The notes below the pieces were generated by a model. It saw only the letters and a list, made by a program, of their open reading frames with translations. It made no database searches and had not been told where the DNA came from. DNA of 64,000 nucleotides, taken from NCBI RefSeq assembly GCF_036320965.1, contig NC_092225.1, positions 61,119,108 to 61,183,107 on the forward strand, given 5' to 3'. The translations under genes were made by a program, and so were the position numbers. This document shows, one piece after another, positions 11,480 to 24,219 of this stretch; position 1 is the first letter of the stretch; each line of letters begins with the position of its first letter. This DNA comes from Panulirus ornatus. Its lineage: Eukaryota; Arthropoda; Malacostraca; Decapoda; Palinuridae.

Positions 11480-11719
11480 GTGAATGTCGGTTTGTGGCAG
11501 GGATGCGTGAAGTCTCCATGGTTGTTTAATTTGTTTATGGATGGGGTTGTTAGGGAGGTGAATGTAAGAGTTTTGGAGAAAGGGGCAAGTATGCAGTCTC
11601 TTGTGGATGAGAGACCCTGGGAAGTGAGTCAGTTATTGTTCGCTGATGATACAGCGCTGGTGGCTGATTCGGGTGAGAAACAGCAGAAGCTGGTGACTGA
11701 GTTTGGTAAAGTGTGTTAA
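11480..11719 (+). pseudogene. LINE RT motif B-C fragment (copy C)
   Basis: Seventy-nine codons with motif B (WQGCVKSPWLFNLFMDGVVR, about residues 6-25) and the FADD catalytic block (about residues 55-58). The frame ends at a TAA where the related copies have GAA after VC. Reverse transcriptase identity is firm, but the fragment cannot be functional. Confidence 0.85.
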
Positions 11720-11740
11720 AGAAGAAAGCTGAGAGTAAAT

Positions 11741-12524
11741 GTGAATAAGAGCAAGGTTATTAGGTACAGTAGTGCTGAGGGACAAGTCAATTGGGAGGTA
11801 AGTTTGAGTGGAGAAAAACTGGAGGAAGTGAAGTGTTTTAGATATCTGGGAGTGGATTTGGCAGCGGATGGAGCCATGGAAGCGGAAGTGAGTCACAGGG
11901 TGGGGGAGGGGGCGAAAGTTCTGGCAGCGTTGAAAAATGTGTGGAAGGCGAGAACATTATCTCGGAAAACAAAAATGGGTTTGAAGGAATAGTGGTTCCA
12001 ACAATGTTATATGGTTACGAGGCGTGGGCTATAGATAGAGTTGTGTGGAGGAGGGTGGATGTGTTGGAAATGCGATGTTTGAGGACAGTATGTGGTGTGA
12101 GGTGGTTTGATCGAGTAAGTAATGAAAAGGTAAGAGAGATGTGTGATAATAGAAAGAGTGTGGTTGAGAGAGCAGAAGAGGGGTTTTGAAATGGTTTGGT
12201 CACATGAAGAGAATGAGTAAGGAAAGATTGACAAAGAGGATATATGTGTCAGAGGTGGGGGAAACGAGGAGAAGTGGGAGACCAAATTGGAGGTGGAAAG
12301 ATGGAGTGAAAAAGATTTTGAGCGATTGGGGCCTTAACATGCAGGAGGGTGAAAGGCGTGCAAGCAATAGAGTGAATTGGAACGATGTGTTATACAGGGG
12401 TCGACGTGCTCTCAATGGGTTGAACCATGGCATGTGTAGCGTCTGGGGTAACCCATGGAAAGTTTTGTGGGCCCTGGATGTGGAAAGGGAGCTGTGGTTT
12501 CAGTGCATTATACATGACAGTTAG
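11741..12524 (+). pseudogene. LINE C-terminal domain in three frames (copy C)
   Basis: Three overlapping pieces, 11741-11992, 11941-12189 and 12186-12524, together cover the domain after the RT. They are separated by the two frameshifts described for copy C. The last piece reads through the TGA found in copies E and H (TGT here) and ends ELWFQCIIHDS. Confidence 0.85.
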
Positions 12525-12840
12525 AGACTGAGTGTGAACAAATGTGGCCTTTGTTGTCTTTTCCTAGCGATATCTCTCGCGCATGAGGGGGGAGGGGGTT
12601 GTCATTTCATGTGTGGCTGGGTGGCGACGGGAATGAATAAAGGCAGCAAGTATGATTTATGTACATATGTATATATGTGTATGTCTGTGTATGTATATGT
12701 ATGTAGACGTTGAAATGTGTAGGTATGTATATGTGCGTGTGTGGACGTGTATGTATATACATGTGTATGTGGGTGGGATGGGCCATTCTTTCGTGTTTCC
12801 TTGCGCTACCTCGCTTACGCGGGAGACAGCTGCGACAAAG

Positions 12841-12945
<105 letters not shown>

Positions 12946-12949
12946 AATG

Positions 12950-13975
12950 AAGGCAGGAGTAGGTCACGTAGTTTGTAACTGAGGTACTTGGAGTATCCAG
13001 TGGAAATGAAAATGTTTAACTGGTCGAGATGTGAGCTGAAAAAGAAATTGTGATTAGAAATCCCTAGTTTTAAATGGTTGTATACATAAGTTTACGTGGA
13101 TGAGTGGGATTAGTACTGAGAGGGAAATATTTGATTATGTACTAAATAGTAGGTGTGCAAAGGAGATACTACAGGATGTGAATGTACAAGGAGAGGCAGC
13201 TGGATGGACATCCGATCATTTCTCGGTGAACGCAAGTGTGAAATTTTTTGGCGGTTCCAGGGAAAGAGAAAGTGAAATGAGTGAGAATAGCATGTGGTGA
13301 GAGTGAAATTGGAGAGGTAACTTGCGTAAGGAAATACCAGGAGAGTTTGGTTGAGGAACTGCAGTAGATGAATGTAAGCAAAGTTAGATGAGTGAGTGAG
13401 GAATGGCGGTAGTTTAAGGCATCATATATTTACATGTGCGGATGAAGTGTGTGGCGTGCGGTAGGTGGGATATGGCCATGTGAGAAAGGGTAGTGAGTGA
13501 GTGGTGGGATGAATGTGTGAAGGTGTTAGTGAAAGTCAGAAGAGCAGTGTATGAAATCTGCCTGCCAAGGGAAAAGTGCGAGTGATTGAGAAATGTACAA
13601 GAGGAATGTACAAGCGCTGATAAAAGAGGATGAATAGGATGATGGGATGAAAGAGTAGCGACGTACTTAAGGAAAAACAAGAAAATGTTTTAGAAGAAGG
13701 TGAACAGTGTGAGGAAAACAAGAAAAAAATGTGTTATGAATGAAGAGAGCAGATGGAGACGAGCTAACAGGCAGAAAAGGGCAAAGAGAAGACAAGTATT
13801 CTGATGGGCTCTTGAATTTATAAAATGATAGGGTGACAGATGTGAGATGTCAGAGACTTGGGGGTATGTGGAGCGACATAGTCATAAGAGGTGATGAAAG
13901 CTTTGCCTGAGAAGAATTGTGAAAAAGCGTCTGGAGTGGATGGGATTGCAGTTGAATTTCTCCGTTTAACTTCAA
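12950..13975 (+). mobile_element. LINE-1fam copy I: old endonuclease to early RT part
   Basis: Conceptual translation gives GNENV, AEKEIVIRNP, HKFTWMSG, EIFDYVLNSRCAKEILQDVN and TSDHFSVNASV: the C-terminal half of an APE-type endonuclease with the SDH catalytic motif. A Lys/Arg-rich linker follows (13400-13850), and then MKALPEKNCEKASGVDGIAV (about 13890-13955), the start of the RT. Several stops and indels show age. This copy and copy F are the only ones that show the LINE had an APE endonuclease. Confidence 0.75.
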
Positions 13976-14690
13976 ATGGAAAGTTTTATCCCATACATTT
14001 TCACACCTCTTGTTTTCTGGAGTCTACATCACTGAAACCTCTATTTCATGGAAAGCTGCTTGTTCATCCTTTCATCTCAAAAAATTTAAGAGATCATTGC
14101 ACTGTAAAAGGTACTCATTAATCAGTAAAGTGTGTGAATCATACGGCATAAAGTTGGTCTGAAGGAATTATCAAACATTCTGTTTCTGTATCGTTCATGA
14201 CTTTTTTGCGCTGAAGCTCTCGTAGAATCCTACAGTAGTCTTGTAAAGTCTGTTGTAAATTCTAGAATCTTGGATTCTTAGATTCTTGGAGTAATCCTTT
14301 AGATTCTGTTGTAAATTCTGAGTTAACTTATCTGTCTTTCGAACATAGAAAACGATTGATATTTTTTTTTCCGTCTACTTGCATAGTATACCGGATACTG
14401 CTTGCCTAATCTTGAGCAAATCCAGCCACGTTCAGAGAGGTTAGATGTGCCGTGAAGTTCTTTATAATAACATTCTTTCGTGATGGGACGTGTCGCTCTC
14501 TCTCTCTCTCTCTACATCTCCCTCCTGGCTATTGGTAGGTTGAACCCACAGTCAAAGACGAAGGGTGAATTCCCAGCGCGAAGTCCGGGTCACTGAAAGA
14601 CACCAGGCTGGGGATGTGTCGCTGATGATTCCGGAGGTGGTAGAAATACACCTCTCTCTCGACTGCTTATCCTTGGCACTGGCGAAGATT
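13976..14690. other. Unassigned DNA
   Basis: No gene recognised. A short CT run lies at 14494-14512. GTAAATTCT/TAGATTCTTGG repeats near 14250-14320 are too few to define a satellite. Confidence 0.5.
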
Positions 14691-14990
14691 TATGGACAGT
14701 GCGGACACTAGAGAGCCAGTGTGGGCAGTAGGGAGGGTGCGAATAAGAGAAAGAAAAGTATGGACATTAGAGGCAGCTTGGACGGTAGGGAGCGTACGGA
14801 TGAGAGAAGTAAATACAGTTAGTAGAGGAAGTTTGGACAGAAGTGAGAGTGAGAATAACAGAGACAAGTATGGACAATAGAGGTCTGTAGCGTGGACGGA
14901 AGGGAGAGTGTGGTTAACAGAAAAAAGTACGATCAGTAAAGGCAATGTGGACAGTAGGGAGCGTGTGAGCAGCAGATAGAATGCGAACAT
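14691..14990. repeat. Diverged minisatellite, period about 55-65 bp
   Basis: Five units begin TATGGACA (or TACAGTTAG/TACGATCAG) and contain TTGGACGGTAGGGAGCGT followed by an AGAGAAAGAAAAG-like end. Confidence 0.75.
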
Positions 14991-15714
14991 TATTGTAAGA
15001 TTGAGTGAGAGAACATGGATCCATTGTTCCTTCATCTAAATTCTTTACTGGAAGAGGAAATCACAGACGTATTTCATCTTTGATTTGAAGGCAATTTGTA
15101 TTACTGTATTACTGTACTCCCAAATACATATTATCTTTGATTTTGACATTTCGCACGTCACCCGTCGAGGTTCGTCAAAAGTAACCATTGGTAACAGTAA
15201 TTACCGTAATTACTGCAATAATCAGGTGATTTAGTCACTCTATCAGTTTTTGCATTTCTTGGTATACTGTTTCTTGTTACCAATTCAATAAGAATTCTGT
15301 AGATAAAGTCGTCTTGCAAAAAGAAATGAGACAATGAATACGTGAGTGAACGTCATGAACCCGTGAACAGTATATCTGTTTATGATCATAAGAAAACTGA
15401 AGAACAGAGTTTTAAAAGACTTATATGATCCAGAATGACCTTCACGATCTCCTATGTCATCCAACCCTACGCAGACGCTCGTCTCTTGAGATTTCACGTA
15501 GCCTCGTTGGCATAGTCAGCTGGGGGCCACGACGTCTCCCCCAATTGCTAATTTCTAATTCCATATAATTTTTTAGATTCATTACATAAATAAGGTGGTG
15601 GAACTCGCCCTAATGAGATGATAACGTCACAGAAAAACATGTAATTTGACTTACAGTCTCGCTTACGTCACCGCCCGTAACAATGTTTTGGACAAGTGCC
15701 TGACGCGCTGAACT
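14991..15714. other. Unassigned A/T-rich DNA
   Basis: Nothing recognised. A short imperfect inverted pattern of TTACTG/CAGTAA lies near 15180-15230. Confidence 0.5.
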
Positions 15715-16160
15715 GTGGGTCTAAGAGGGTTGGTTTCACGGGAGAGGGGCGTTTGTATCCCACCCCACCTCCCCCTTGTGACTGGCCTTCAAGAGGGAAG
15801 GGGAGTGATGGTATCTCATGTCGCCTGGATTAAACTGAAGGTTTTAAGGGAGGGAGACCATCGTGTCCTCCACCAGTCTGGTTTAAGGAAGAGGTTTAAC
15901 GGGAGGCAGATGAATATATCCTTAGTCACAATTGTTTAAGGTAAAGGTGTAGGGTAGTGTGTCTCCAGTTAGAGTGTTTGAAATTAGAACTGTTAAGGGA
16001 TGAAGATAACTGTTTATTATGAAGGATTTAATGATAGGGGTTGCTTTAAGATAATGGACTTCAGAGGTAGAGGAGCTAGTGTGTATCACACGAAACTGGT
16101 TTCATGTAAAGGATTTCAGGGACAACCGGTTTTAGGTAGAGTTTAGGGAGATAAGAGTTC
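15715..16160. repeat. Very degenerate G-rich tandem pattern
   Basis: TTTAAGG-type starts recur every 40-55 bp (near 15840, 15885, 15935) followed by purine-rich blocks and GTGTNTC. This may be an old minisatellite, but the units are too diverged to be sure. Confidence 0.35.
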
Positions 16161-16276
16161 CCGTTTTTCCTATGAAAGTGAATTAAGTTGATGGTGTACA
16201 GTATAAGAATTCCTGTCTTACCCAGTAGAGAGTATAGAGTATTGCTAATAGGAGTGTTGCTTATGTGTGTTCAGTT

Positions 16277-16712
16277 GTGTTGCGTTCTTGACAGCTGCAT
16301 TTGCTCAAGTGTTACCGATGGCGCCGTTGAAGTGTTTTGTTCTTGGCAGCCGTTCAGGTGTTACTGGCCTTACTCATGCAGTGGTGTGTCTTAGGCAGCT
16401 GCACATGTTCAAGTGTCGAAGAGCTTTGTCCCTGGCAGCTGCAGCTGTTTGAGTGCGAATGGTGCTACTGTAATGATGGTGTGTCCTTGGCAGCTTCAGT
16501 CTTTTCTAGCGTTGATGGTGCTGCTGTTGCGCTCTTGTGTCCACGACAGTTGTAGTTCTTCAAGTACTGCTGATGTTAATGGTGCACTGTAGCATCATCG
16601 GCCGCAGTTTTTCTTCAAGTGTTACAATTGTTACTGTAGAAGTGTTGTGTCCTCGGCAACTGTAATGATTCAAGTGTTACTGATGTTGCTGTAATAGTGT
16701 TGCTGTATAAAG
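16277..16712. repeat. Minisatellite, period about 55 bp
   Basis: About eight units share GTGTTGTGTCCTTGGCAGCT, then CAGTTGTTCAAGTGTTACTG, then ATGNTGCTG. Units vary from about 43 to 58 bp. Confidence 0.85.
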
Positions 16713-17334
16713 TGTGGCAGGAACTGGTGTCAGGTGTAAAGAGACAACGATGGATTGGCTGACGAACGATAGTGTGTCAGGGGCTGTCGACGCTGCTGAA
16801 GCAAAGGACCGTTACTTGTGCGTCAGGAATAACTCGTCCTACTGATGAAGGCGCCACGGACTGTTAGATCTGACGAAATAGGCACTATTACTTGTGCCAG
16901 GGACTGCTACAGCTGCTGAAGTAGGTGCCAGTTTTACAAAGAGAACGTCCTTGATATTTCTTGACTAGGATGTTTTCTTCAGCATTAAGACATTTCTTTC
17001 TTCTTTACAAGGCTGTCTTGTTTGGGATCCCTTTTCTGATACTCTCCTCCCGCTCGACATACTCGTGTTTCTCTCGTTTTTAACTTGTTCCATCCATCCT
17101 ACACATATTTTCCCAAATCCTCGCCATACATTCTTCATTTTGGACCTATTTCTTTTGCCTTGAACCTGTTCCATTCATCGTAACCTATTTTCTCATATCC
17201 TAAACGCATATTCTACATCTTCGACCTATTGCCTCCGTTTTTAGCCTATTACCTTCCTTCCCGTTTTACCTTCTCTCAATTCCTGCCTTTCCTACCTTAT
17301 TTTCTCCTCAATCTCCGCTCAGAGCTACTACTGA
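16713..17334. other. Unassigned DNA
   Basis: No gene recognised. 16960-17300 shows a loose repeat of TTNNCCTATTTTCTCATATCC and similar strings on plus, possibly another decayed minisatellite. Confidence 0.45.
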
Positions 17335-17700
17335 CGTCAGCTCTTGAGCACGATGGTACCACCACTTACCACGAAGTTACGATCCTTGAGCACGACGGTA
17401 CGAAACTTTGAGTACGATGTGATGATCCTTGACCATGACGGTACGAGTCTTGGGTACATTAGCCACCGTCTTTGAGTTAATCGTTAAGGGTTAGGTTATA
17501 GATCCGGGTATCATATTCAAGGGTAAGCGCTGTCGTGCTCAAGGTTCGTAAAGATGTTAATCAGGGTCATATACCCGTGCTTAAAGGTCGTACCTTTGCT
17601 CATCAGGGTCATATCCTCGTGCTCAAGGGTCGTACAATCATATACCAGGATCGTACCGTCATGCTCAGTTTCAACCATAAGACGATACGACCCTGAATGC
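17335..17700. repeat. 21-bp minisatellite in two opposite orientations
   Basis: The left part (17340-17460) reads CTTGAGCACGACGGTACGA repeatedly. The right part (17515-17695) reads the reverse complement type, CGTGCTCAAGGGTCGTAC. About 10-12 degenerate units in total. Confidence 0.75.
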
Positions 17701-17757
17701 ATGGGCCTCATTTGCATGATATCATTAACCCTTCTAGCCTTGCTAGAATACTAAGTA

Positions 17758-17760
17758 ATA

Positions 17761-17827
<67 letters not shown>
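17758..17827. repeat. (TA)n microsatellite on the tail side of Fam2
   Basis: About 70 bp of TA border the purine-rich (here read as T/C-rich) tail of the Fam2 copy. Confidence 0.97.
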
Positions 17828-17829
<2 letters not shown>

Positions 17830-18068
17830 TTTTTCTTTCTTTCATACTATTCGCCATTTCCCGCGTCAGCGAGGTAGCGTTAAGAACAGAGGATTGGGCC
17901 TCTAAGGAAACATCCTCATCCAGCCCCCTTCTCTGTTCCTTCCTTTGGAAAAAAAAAAAAAAGAGAGAGAGGGGAGGATTTCCAGCACCCCCGCTCCCTT
18001 CCGTTTTAGTCGCCTTCTACGACACGCAGGGAATACGTGGGAAGTATTCTTTCTCCCCTATCCCCAGG

Positions 18069-18070
<2 letters not shown>
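17828..18070 (-). mobile_element. Fam2 non-autonomous element, full length
   Basis: About 240 bp between two TA arrays. On plus it reads TTTCTTTCTTTCATACTATT, CGCCATTTCCCGCGTCAGCG, AGGTAGCGTTAAGAACAGAG, later GGATTTCCAGCACCCCCGCT and GGGAATACGTGGGAAGTATT, ending TATCCCCAGGGA. The sense strand (minus) ends in GCTACCTCGC ... GGCGAATAGTATGAAAG plus a purine tail, the same tail type as the LINE. No Pol III boxes or coding frame seen. Confidence 0.85.

Positions 18071-18140
<70 letters not shown>
18070..18140. repeat. (TA)n microsatellite on the head side of Fam2
   Basis: About 70 bp of TA. Confidence 0.97.
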
Positions 18141-18143
<3 letters not shown>

Positions 18144-18965
18144 AGTTTATCACCTGCGTTAGAGTTCATTTAGCTTGCTTAAGAGCTCCGGCCTTCGTTA
18201 GCCTCTGACTGCTTCATTGTATAAAATATTTCCGTTCGTCTACCTTATCTTTTGGAAGTCATTTCTAAAACTGATAATATTGACCTCATTTCATAAGATG
18301 ACCAATTTCTCTGGTACCTGTTCTGGTGTGTTACTAGTCAATGTAGTTTATACGTTAAGGGTAGATGCTGATTTTTCTATCCTTATGCTCACTTGGATCA
18401 CGTCTGATTGTATTAATCATGTGCCGGATATCACATGAAGCACATCATAATACGATTTAATCGCATGTAATTCCATGGTATTACTGCCATGATTTTTATT
18501 GTTTCTTGACACTTTCTTCTATTGTTTTTCCCTTTATTCTCAACTTGGTCATCAAAATGTCAACTGCAGACATGATTATCGGAACGTACATCTCTTTAGT
18601 TATCTGAGTCACTGACACGACGATGAAAGATGCACTAAGATACATTTGGCAATCGACTTTGATCAGTCATACCGAAATTTCCTTTTCTTTCACATTGGAT
18701 ATTGAGAGCTTTGTTGTGTTCATCTTTTCTTCATTTTCATCTTATTCCGTTGAAGATTATAGACAGACTTTTTTTTTTGTTTTTTGCAAAGAATGAATTT
18801 TGAGAACGGTTCAAAAACCGAGGTTAAGAGGCTGACGGAGTTTACAGTGTGGCGAGGAAGTTATGTATCTTATTTCCAGCCGTCATACATCAACCCCAGG
18901 TCATCCTCAAGGTCTGTCTTTTATCTTAATATCCTCTTCCATCTCTCCTCCCCCCCAGACCTAGG
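18141..18965. other. Unassigned A/T-rich DNA
   Basis: No gene or repeat family recognised. Confidence 0.5.
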
Positions 18966-19040
18966 CACCAGGATCGTCTCGTCGTGCTCGAGGGTCGTAC
19001 CGTCGTGCTCAAGGATCGTACCGTCATCCTCAAGGGGTTT
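18966..19040. repeat. 21-bp minisatellite, three units
   Basis: Three units of GTCGTGCTCAAGGATCGTAC type, one orientation only. Confidence 0.8.
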
Positions 19041-19177
19041 TAAATCAGCTGGCTACAGGTGTTCGTCAGATCCGCTTGGGAGTCAGAGCCACGAGTTGTT
19101 AAAACGCACAATTTATGTTTTCATTGTCAGCACACCTGTGGCCGGGCACCGGTTTCCCGCCACTCCGGCAGTCAAGG

Positions 19178-19179
<2 letters not shown>

Positions 19180-19262
<83 letters not shown>
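19180..19262. repeat. (CT)n microsatellite
   Basis: About 82 bp of CT. Confidence 0.98.
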
Positions 19263-19265
<3 letters not shown>

Positions 19266-20259
19266 TCTCCAGTCAACTTGATCTGGGAAAAAGAAAATGA
19301 ACATCACTTACAGGAAACCTTATGGCGTGATTCGTAGGACGTGGAAGTGGTTGGGATTTGCAGTGTTTGGTTGATTTGCCTGAGCGGATCAACTCTGTGT
19401 CAAGGGGTGGACTGAGTTGGTAGGGAAGGGGATGAATGAGATCATTAAATGGAATAGACTGAGGATGATTTGTTTGAGTGTATGATTCATAAGAGATGGC
19501 CAAAAGTGGTATGTGGCACGAGAATAAGGTCCTTTTGTTCCAGGGTAGCTTGTTACTGCATGAGACTGATTAACGTATTTGTATAAGAATAGATTTCACC
19601 ATTGCGTGGAATGGACTGAGGTAAATGGATGAATCAAAGAGGATTTCATGTTAAAGAGGAAGACATGGATTCAACTAAGGTGTAGGGTGAAGAAAGGCAA
19701 CTAGGCTGAGGAGGAATAGAGAGCTTCAGCTGATGTATTGAATTACCGTGGATGTGCAGTTTTGGAGCTGCGTACGACGGTGGATAAACGTGGATAGAAC
19801 TGTGTGGAACAGAGTGCGATATTGCGAGGTAATGGACACTCGTAAGCATGAGCAGAGTGAGGGATACATATGAATAGATGAGAATGGATAGAAGTGCATT
19901 AGATGGGTTGGATAGGAATGAAGGATAAGTTAGGGGAGGAGGGTGGATGGAGGTGGGGAGGAGGGTGAGATGAGGTGGGGAGTAAGACAGGGGTATATAG
20001 AGGAGATCCTGGGAAGCCAGATGCATTCACGTCCTTATGAGGTTGTAATGGTGCAGGCTATCAAGATCCCCGGTGGGTACAGGAGTAATTAATACCAGAT
20101 CGTGACCATGAAAGCAGGGGTTGGTGGGGGGGTGAGGGGGAGCTGTTTACTTGAAGGCATGGCGCCCAGATGGCTCTCTGGAATTATGCTCACACTGGAA
20201 GTTTATTGGAATATAAAACGCTCCATGATCGATTTTTGCAACCTCTTGTTGTGATGGTC
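19263..20259. other. Unassigned purine-rich DNA
   Basis: Plus is G/A-rich, with AATGGA(A/C)TAGACTGAGG-like strings near 19452 and 19608. No coding domain recognised. Confidence 0.45.
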
Positions 20260-20480
20260 TTTTGAGCCACGACCCGTACGACCATTCATTACGTCTGACC
20301 GACCCTAAAGCACAACGATTATAACCACACGTTATGATGGCGTGACCTATGATCTGGTTCTTTAAGAGGTCGGGTTAGAGGCAAGGCTATAATATCCAAA
20401 GGTCATGCCTTTGTGGTCAAGAGTTGTAACGTCGTGCTGAAGGAGTTAAGAACCATAATGTGTCAAAGTCGTGAAAGACC
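20260..20480. repeat. Degenerate 21-bp minisatellite remnants
   Basis: Strings such as CACGACCCGTACGACC and GTAACGTCGTGCTGAAGGAG echo the 21-bp unit on both strands. The area is heavily decayed. Confidence 0.4.
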
Positions 20481-21480
20481 CGGTATTAAAGGAGCTCTAA
20501 GACAGTGCAGTCATATACACTAGTTAATTCTTCGTTAGCCTCAGGAGCGCTCCGTTGAGACGATGTTCCGATTGTGACCTTTTGCCTCTCATTTCATACC
20601 TCAAGAATATCGAGTCTGGTGTGAAATGATTCTGACACTTCGTAAAGAGGGTAAAAATCTCTGACAGTGAGGTAAGATGCTATATTGTAATTATAATTAC
20701 CAAATTATCATTAAATCTGTAGAATAGGAACTTCGGAGGCCGTTCTGTGATTTCAAAGGAGACAAAAGACACTAGGTATAACACAGAGGGCATTCACATT
20801 CCTGATAGCATGACAGACATAACGTGCACTCAGTACATCGCATTATAATTCCTAGGACGCAAGTGGTTTATGGCTCGTAAAGCCGGTCGATGATATCTAT
20901 CATTGTGTGTCATTTTGCCCTTGAAGTTAGCATAGATAGCATAGTAATAGTTGAGATCTGAAAATGAAGTAGACATTAGGTTGTAGAAGGGACGAAAGAA
21001 AAGTGTGGGATATATTTGGAACACATTAAGATTAATGGTGAGTGAATTCATGTCATAGATCTCCCTATATCATGTGCATGTACTACGGTTTCTGAGTTGT
21101 GTATTAGAGTGTCTTTGAACTCACTGTTGTACTACTCAGACCTTTTGTGGATCATAATCTTGCTGTGTTATCTGTATTTGTATGTAATTAGCTAACTGTA
21201 TCTTAATTTTTTTCGTTTATTGTTCATGATTATAATCATGGACCATAATATGTATTGTTCACGTTCCCAAAGCATGTAGTTTCATGGTCAATAAGATATC
21301 TATCTATCTAACTAACTATCTATCTGATGGGGGACGGTGAGAATGGAGGCCGGGAGAGTATATGGGGCGATGGCAGTTTACTGGGGCAGTAAATAGGAGG
21401 TTGAGAGGCGGTTGTGGTGGTGGTGGAGGTGGTTGCACAGAGGGAGAGAGGAGCCTCTCCTCTGAGAGGGAAAGAATGGG
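20481..21480. other. Unassigned DNA
   Basis: No gene recognised. A short (TCTA)n patch lies at 21296-21325, and G-rich sequence follows. Confidence 0.5.
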
Positions 21481-21804
21481 ATGAAATTTCGAACGTCATA
21501 TGAGAACCTGTGCATATGCAGTAGACGGACAGAATGGGGTTGGGAGAAAGTATATGGGGGAAGAGGTGAAGTTTATGGGGGTGCAGTAAGTAGGAGGGTT
21601 TTAGAAGTGGTAGGGAGTGGTGGCAGCCACAAGGGGGTTGTGATGGAGGGGGAGGGAATGAGAATGAGGGAGACTACGTCATCCCAGGTTATATTACTCT
21701 CCGGTGGGAGGGAAAAAAGAGAGATTTTATATTCATTTCGACATTTAGTGTGGCAGGGAGGGAGGGTTATAGCACAGCCATGCAAAGCGAACCACCTGTT
21801 CATG

Positions 21805-22870
21805 TATGTTCCTGCCTTTCTCTTGGTTTACTTCTTGTCTGCCCTTTGCTGTGTTTCTCTGTGCTTCTGCCCTTCTCTGTGTTTTTCTGTGTTCTTACCC
21901 TTCTCTGTGTTTTTGTGCCCCTGCCCTTCCCTGTGTTTTACTGCACTTCTGTCCTTTCCTGTGTTTTTCTCTACTTCTGGTCTTTTCTTTGTTCTTTTTG
22001 TGTTTCTTTTTTTTTTTGCTTCTGCCCATCAGTGAGTTTTTCTATGTTTTTCTGTGCTTCTGCCCTCCTTTGTCCTTTTCTCTGTTTCTGCCCTTCTATT
22101 AACATTTCTGTGCTTCTGCCCTTGTCTGTTTTCCTGTGCTCCTGCCCTTCTCTGTGTTTTTCTGTGTCTCTGCTCTTCTCTGTGCATTTCTGTGCTTCTA
22201 TCCTTCTCTGTGTTATTTTGGGTTTCTGCCCTTCTCTGTGTCTGTCTGTGTTCTACCCTTTTCTTTGTTTGTCTGTGTTTCTGGTTTTTCCTGTATTTTT
22301 TTGTACCTCTGCCCTTCGCTTTGTTTTTCTGTGTTTTTCGTTTTCCTTTGTTTCTTTGTGTTTCTGGAGTCCTCTATGTTTTTCTGTTCTTCTGCTGTTC
22401 TCTGTGTTTGTCTTTGTTTCTGCTGTCCTCTGTCTTTTTCTCTACTTCTGCCCTTCTCTTTGTTTTTATGTGTTTCTTCCTTTCTCTTTTTCTGGTATCT
22501 TTTGTGCTTTCCTGTATTTCTGCTATTCTCTTTGTCTTTCTGTGTTTCTACCCTTCTCTGTTTGTGGGTGCTTCTCCCTTTCTCTGTGTTTGTCTGTGTT
22601 TCTGCCCTTCCCTGTTTTTGTTTGTGCTTCTGCCCTTCCCTGTGTTTGTATATCTGCCCTCCCCTGTGTTTGTCTGTGCTTCTGCCCTTCTCTGTGTTTG
22701 TACTACTGCCCTTCTCTGTGTTTGTACTACTGCCCTTCTCTTTGTTTGTCTGTGCTTCTGCCCTTGTCTGTGTTCCTGCTCTTCCCTGTGTTTTCTTCTG
22801 CTTCTGCGCTTCCCTGTGCGTTTCTTTGCTTCTGCACTTCTATATGTTTTTCTTTTTTTTTTATAGGTTT
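21805..22870. repeat. Large C/T-strand minisatellite, period about 30 bp
   Basis: More than 30 units of the type CTTCTGCCCTTCTCTGTGTT plus TTTCTGTG. Because 30 bp is ten codons, all three plus frames stay open for hundreds of codons (406 codons at 21750-22970, plus 270 and 266 in the other frames), giving proteins of about ten-residue periods rich in Cys, Leu, Phe and Ser. One strand is almost pure pyrimidine with G. I consider the array non-coding: the three frames are equally open and there is no codon bias to favour one. Confidence 0.9.
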
Positions 22871-24219
22871 ATATTTTCTCCTCTTACTACTTCTGATCAT
22901 TTTCTTTACCAGCGTTTTTGTTACTGCTTCTTCTAATCGCAGGTTTTATCATACGTTTTCCTCTGATTAATTCTTATCATTTTTCTTCAATTTATCTTCA
23001 TAGCCTCCATATGGGCTTCATTATGTTTTCTCATCGCTTTTCTTTTGTGGATACGCTTCTTCTGTTGATTTCGTTTTTGTTTTTTCATTCATTTTCGTCT
23101 GTCTCTTTTAAGTTCTTCGCATGTGTCTGCGATTTTGTTTTGATATGTTTGTGTGTCGGCCTTAAAACTACCAATTATTTAGATGTCGTTGTTTTGAAAT
23201 TTCGATGATTCAGTTATGTGCATTAATCCTTCGGTTGTCTTCCTTGTTATTGTGTTTGGGGGGCTTGATGGGTTGACTGGGCCTTAGACCCATCGACCAC
23301 TAAGGTTATCAAGGCTGTCAGAAATTATAATCATGTACAGAAATTTTCTGAACACCTTCCACGAAAGTAAGACTCACGTACACTCTTACTGTGCTGTGCG
23401 TCCCTCTGAACTGTCGATGTTATGTCAGTTTTCAATGGAATTCTTTTTTATCTTCTTTTTACTGGATGACGGATGAAAGTCTATATCATTTCATTTCTTT
23501 TTTTTCATGCTTATATTAATCATGAAGACCTATTTCTCATTTATTGTACTTAATTGGTTTTTGCAAATAGAAAGTATGAAGGTCTATTTTGATATCATTT
23601 GAATTCATTTTCTTAAATGTTAATCTATTTAGATTCATTTGTCAGTTTCTTTTCTTTTTCTTAGGAATTCATTGTTTTTTTTTTTAGTTATACAGGAATT
23701 CTGTATTCCAGGTTTCGTGGTGTGTTTTGCTTATTCTAACAGTTTACATCTCAATTGCTTCTTTTTTTTTCTTTTTCGTTAAACGAATACTCATCATTTT
23801 TTCATCAGTGTATATCTGGTGCTAATGTGTTTTCCTTTTCTCAGTTTGTGTGCTGGCGTATTTATGTATGTATGAATGTATGTGTACTATAATGTGAAAG
23901 AAAGAAATATAACGTCTCCCCTCTCACTCGTTCATAGACCCCCGTACCATATAGTCATATAACAGTGTTACCAGAATAACAGCCACAACACCTGTTATCA
24001 CCCACGGTTACCACATACAGGAATAACATAGCAAGATTGCCATGTACAGTAGTCAGTTACCAAGACGACCATACAGTTCATCCACACTTGCCTGTCAGTT
24101 ATTCATATTGGTTAATTAGTTGGTTATCTTACCAAATCTGTGCCAAATGAACGAATCTTTCATTCCACAAACTATACCAAGGCCTGGCCTTAGTGTGGAC
24201 TCTAGTCCATTATTGAAGC
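22871..24219. other. Unassigned T-rich DNA
   Basis: Plus is T-rich with many short T runs. No gene recognised. Confidence 0.5.

Noticed and set aside
21750..22970. A 406-codon open frame, Cys/Leu/Phe-rich, that looks like a membrane protein
   Set aside because: It lies on a 30-bp tandem repeat and all three plus frames are similarly open, so openness carries no coding information.
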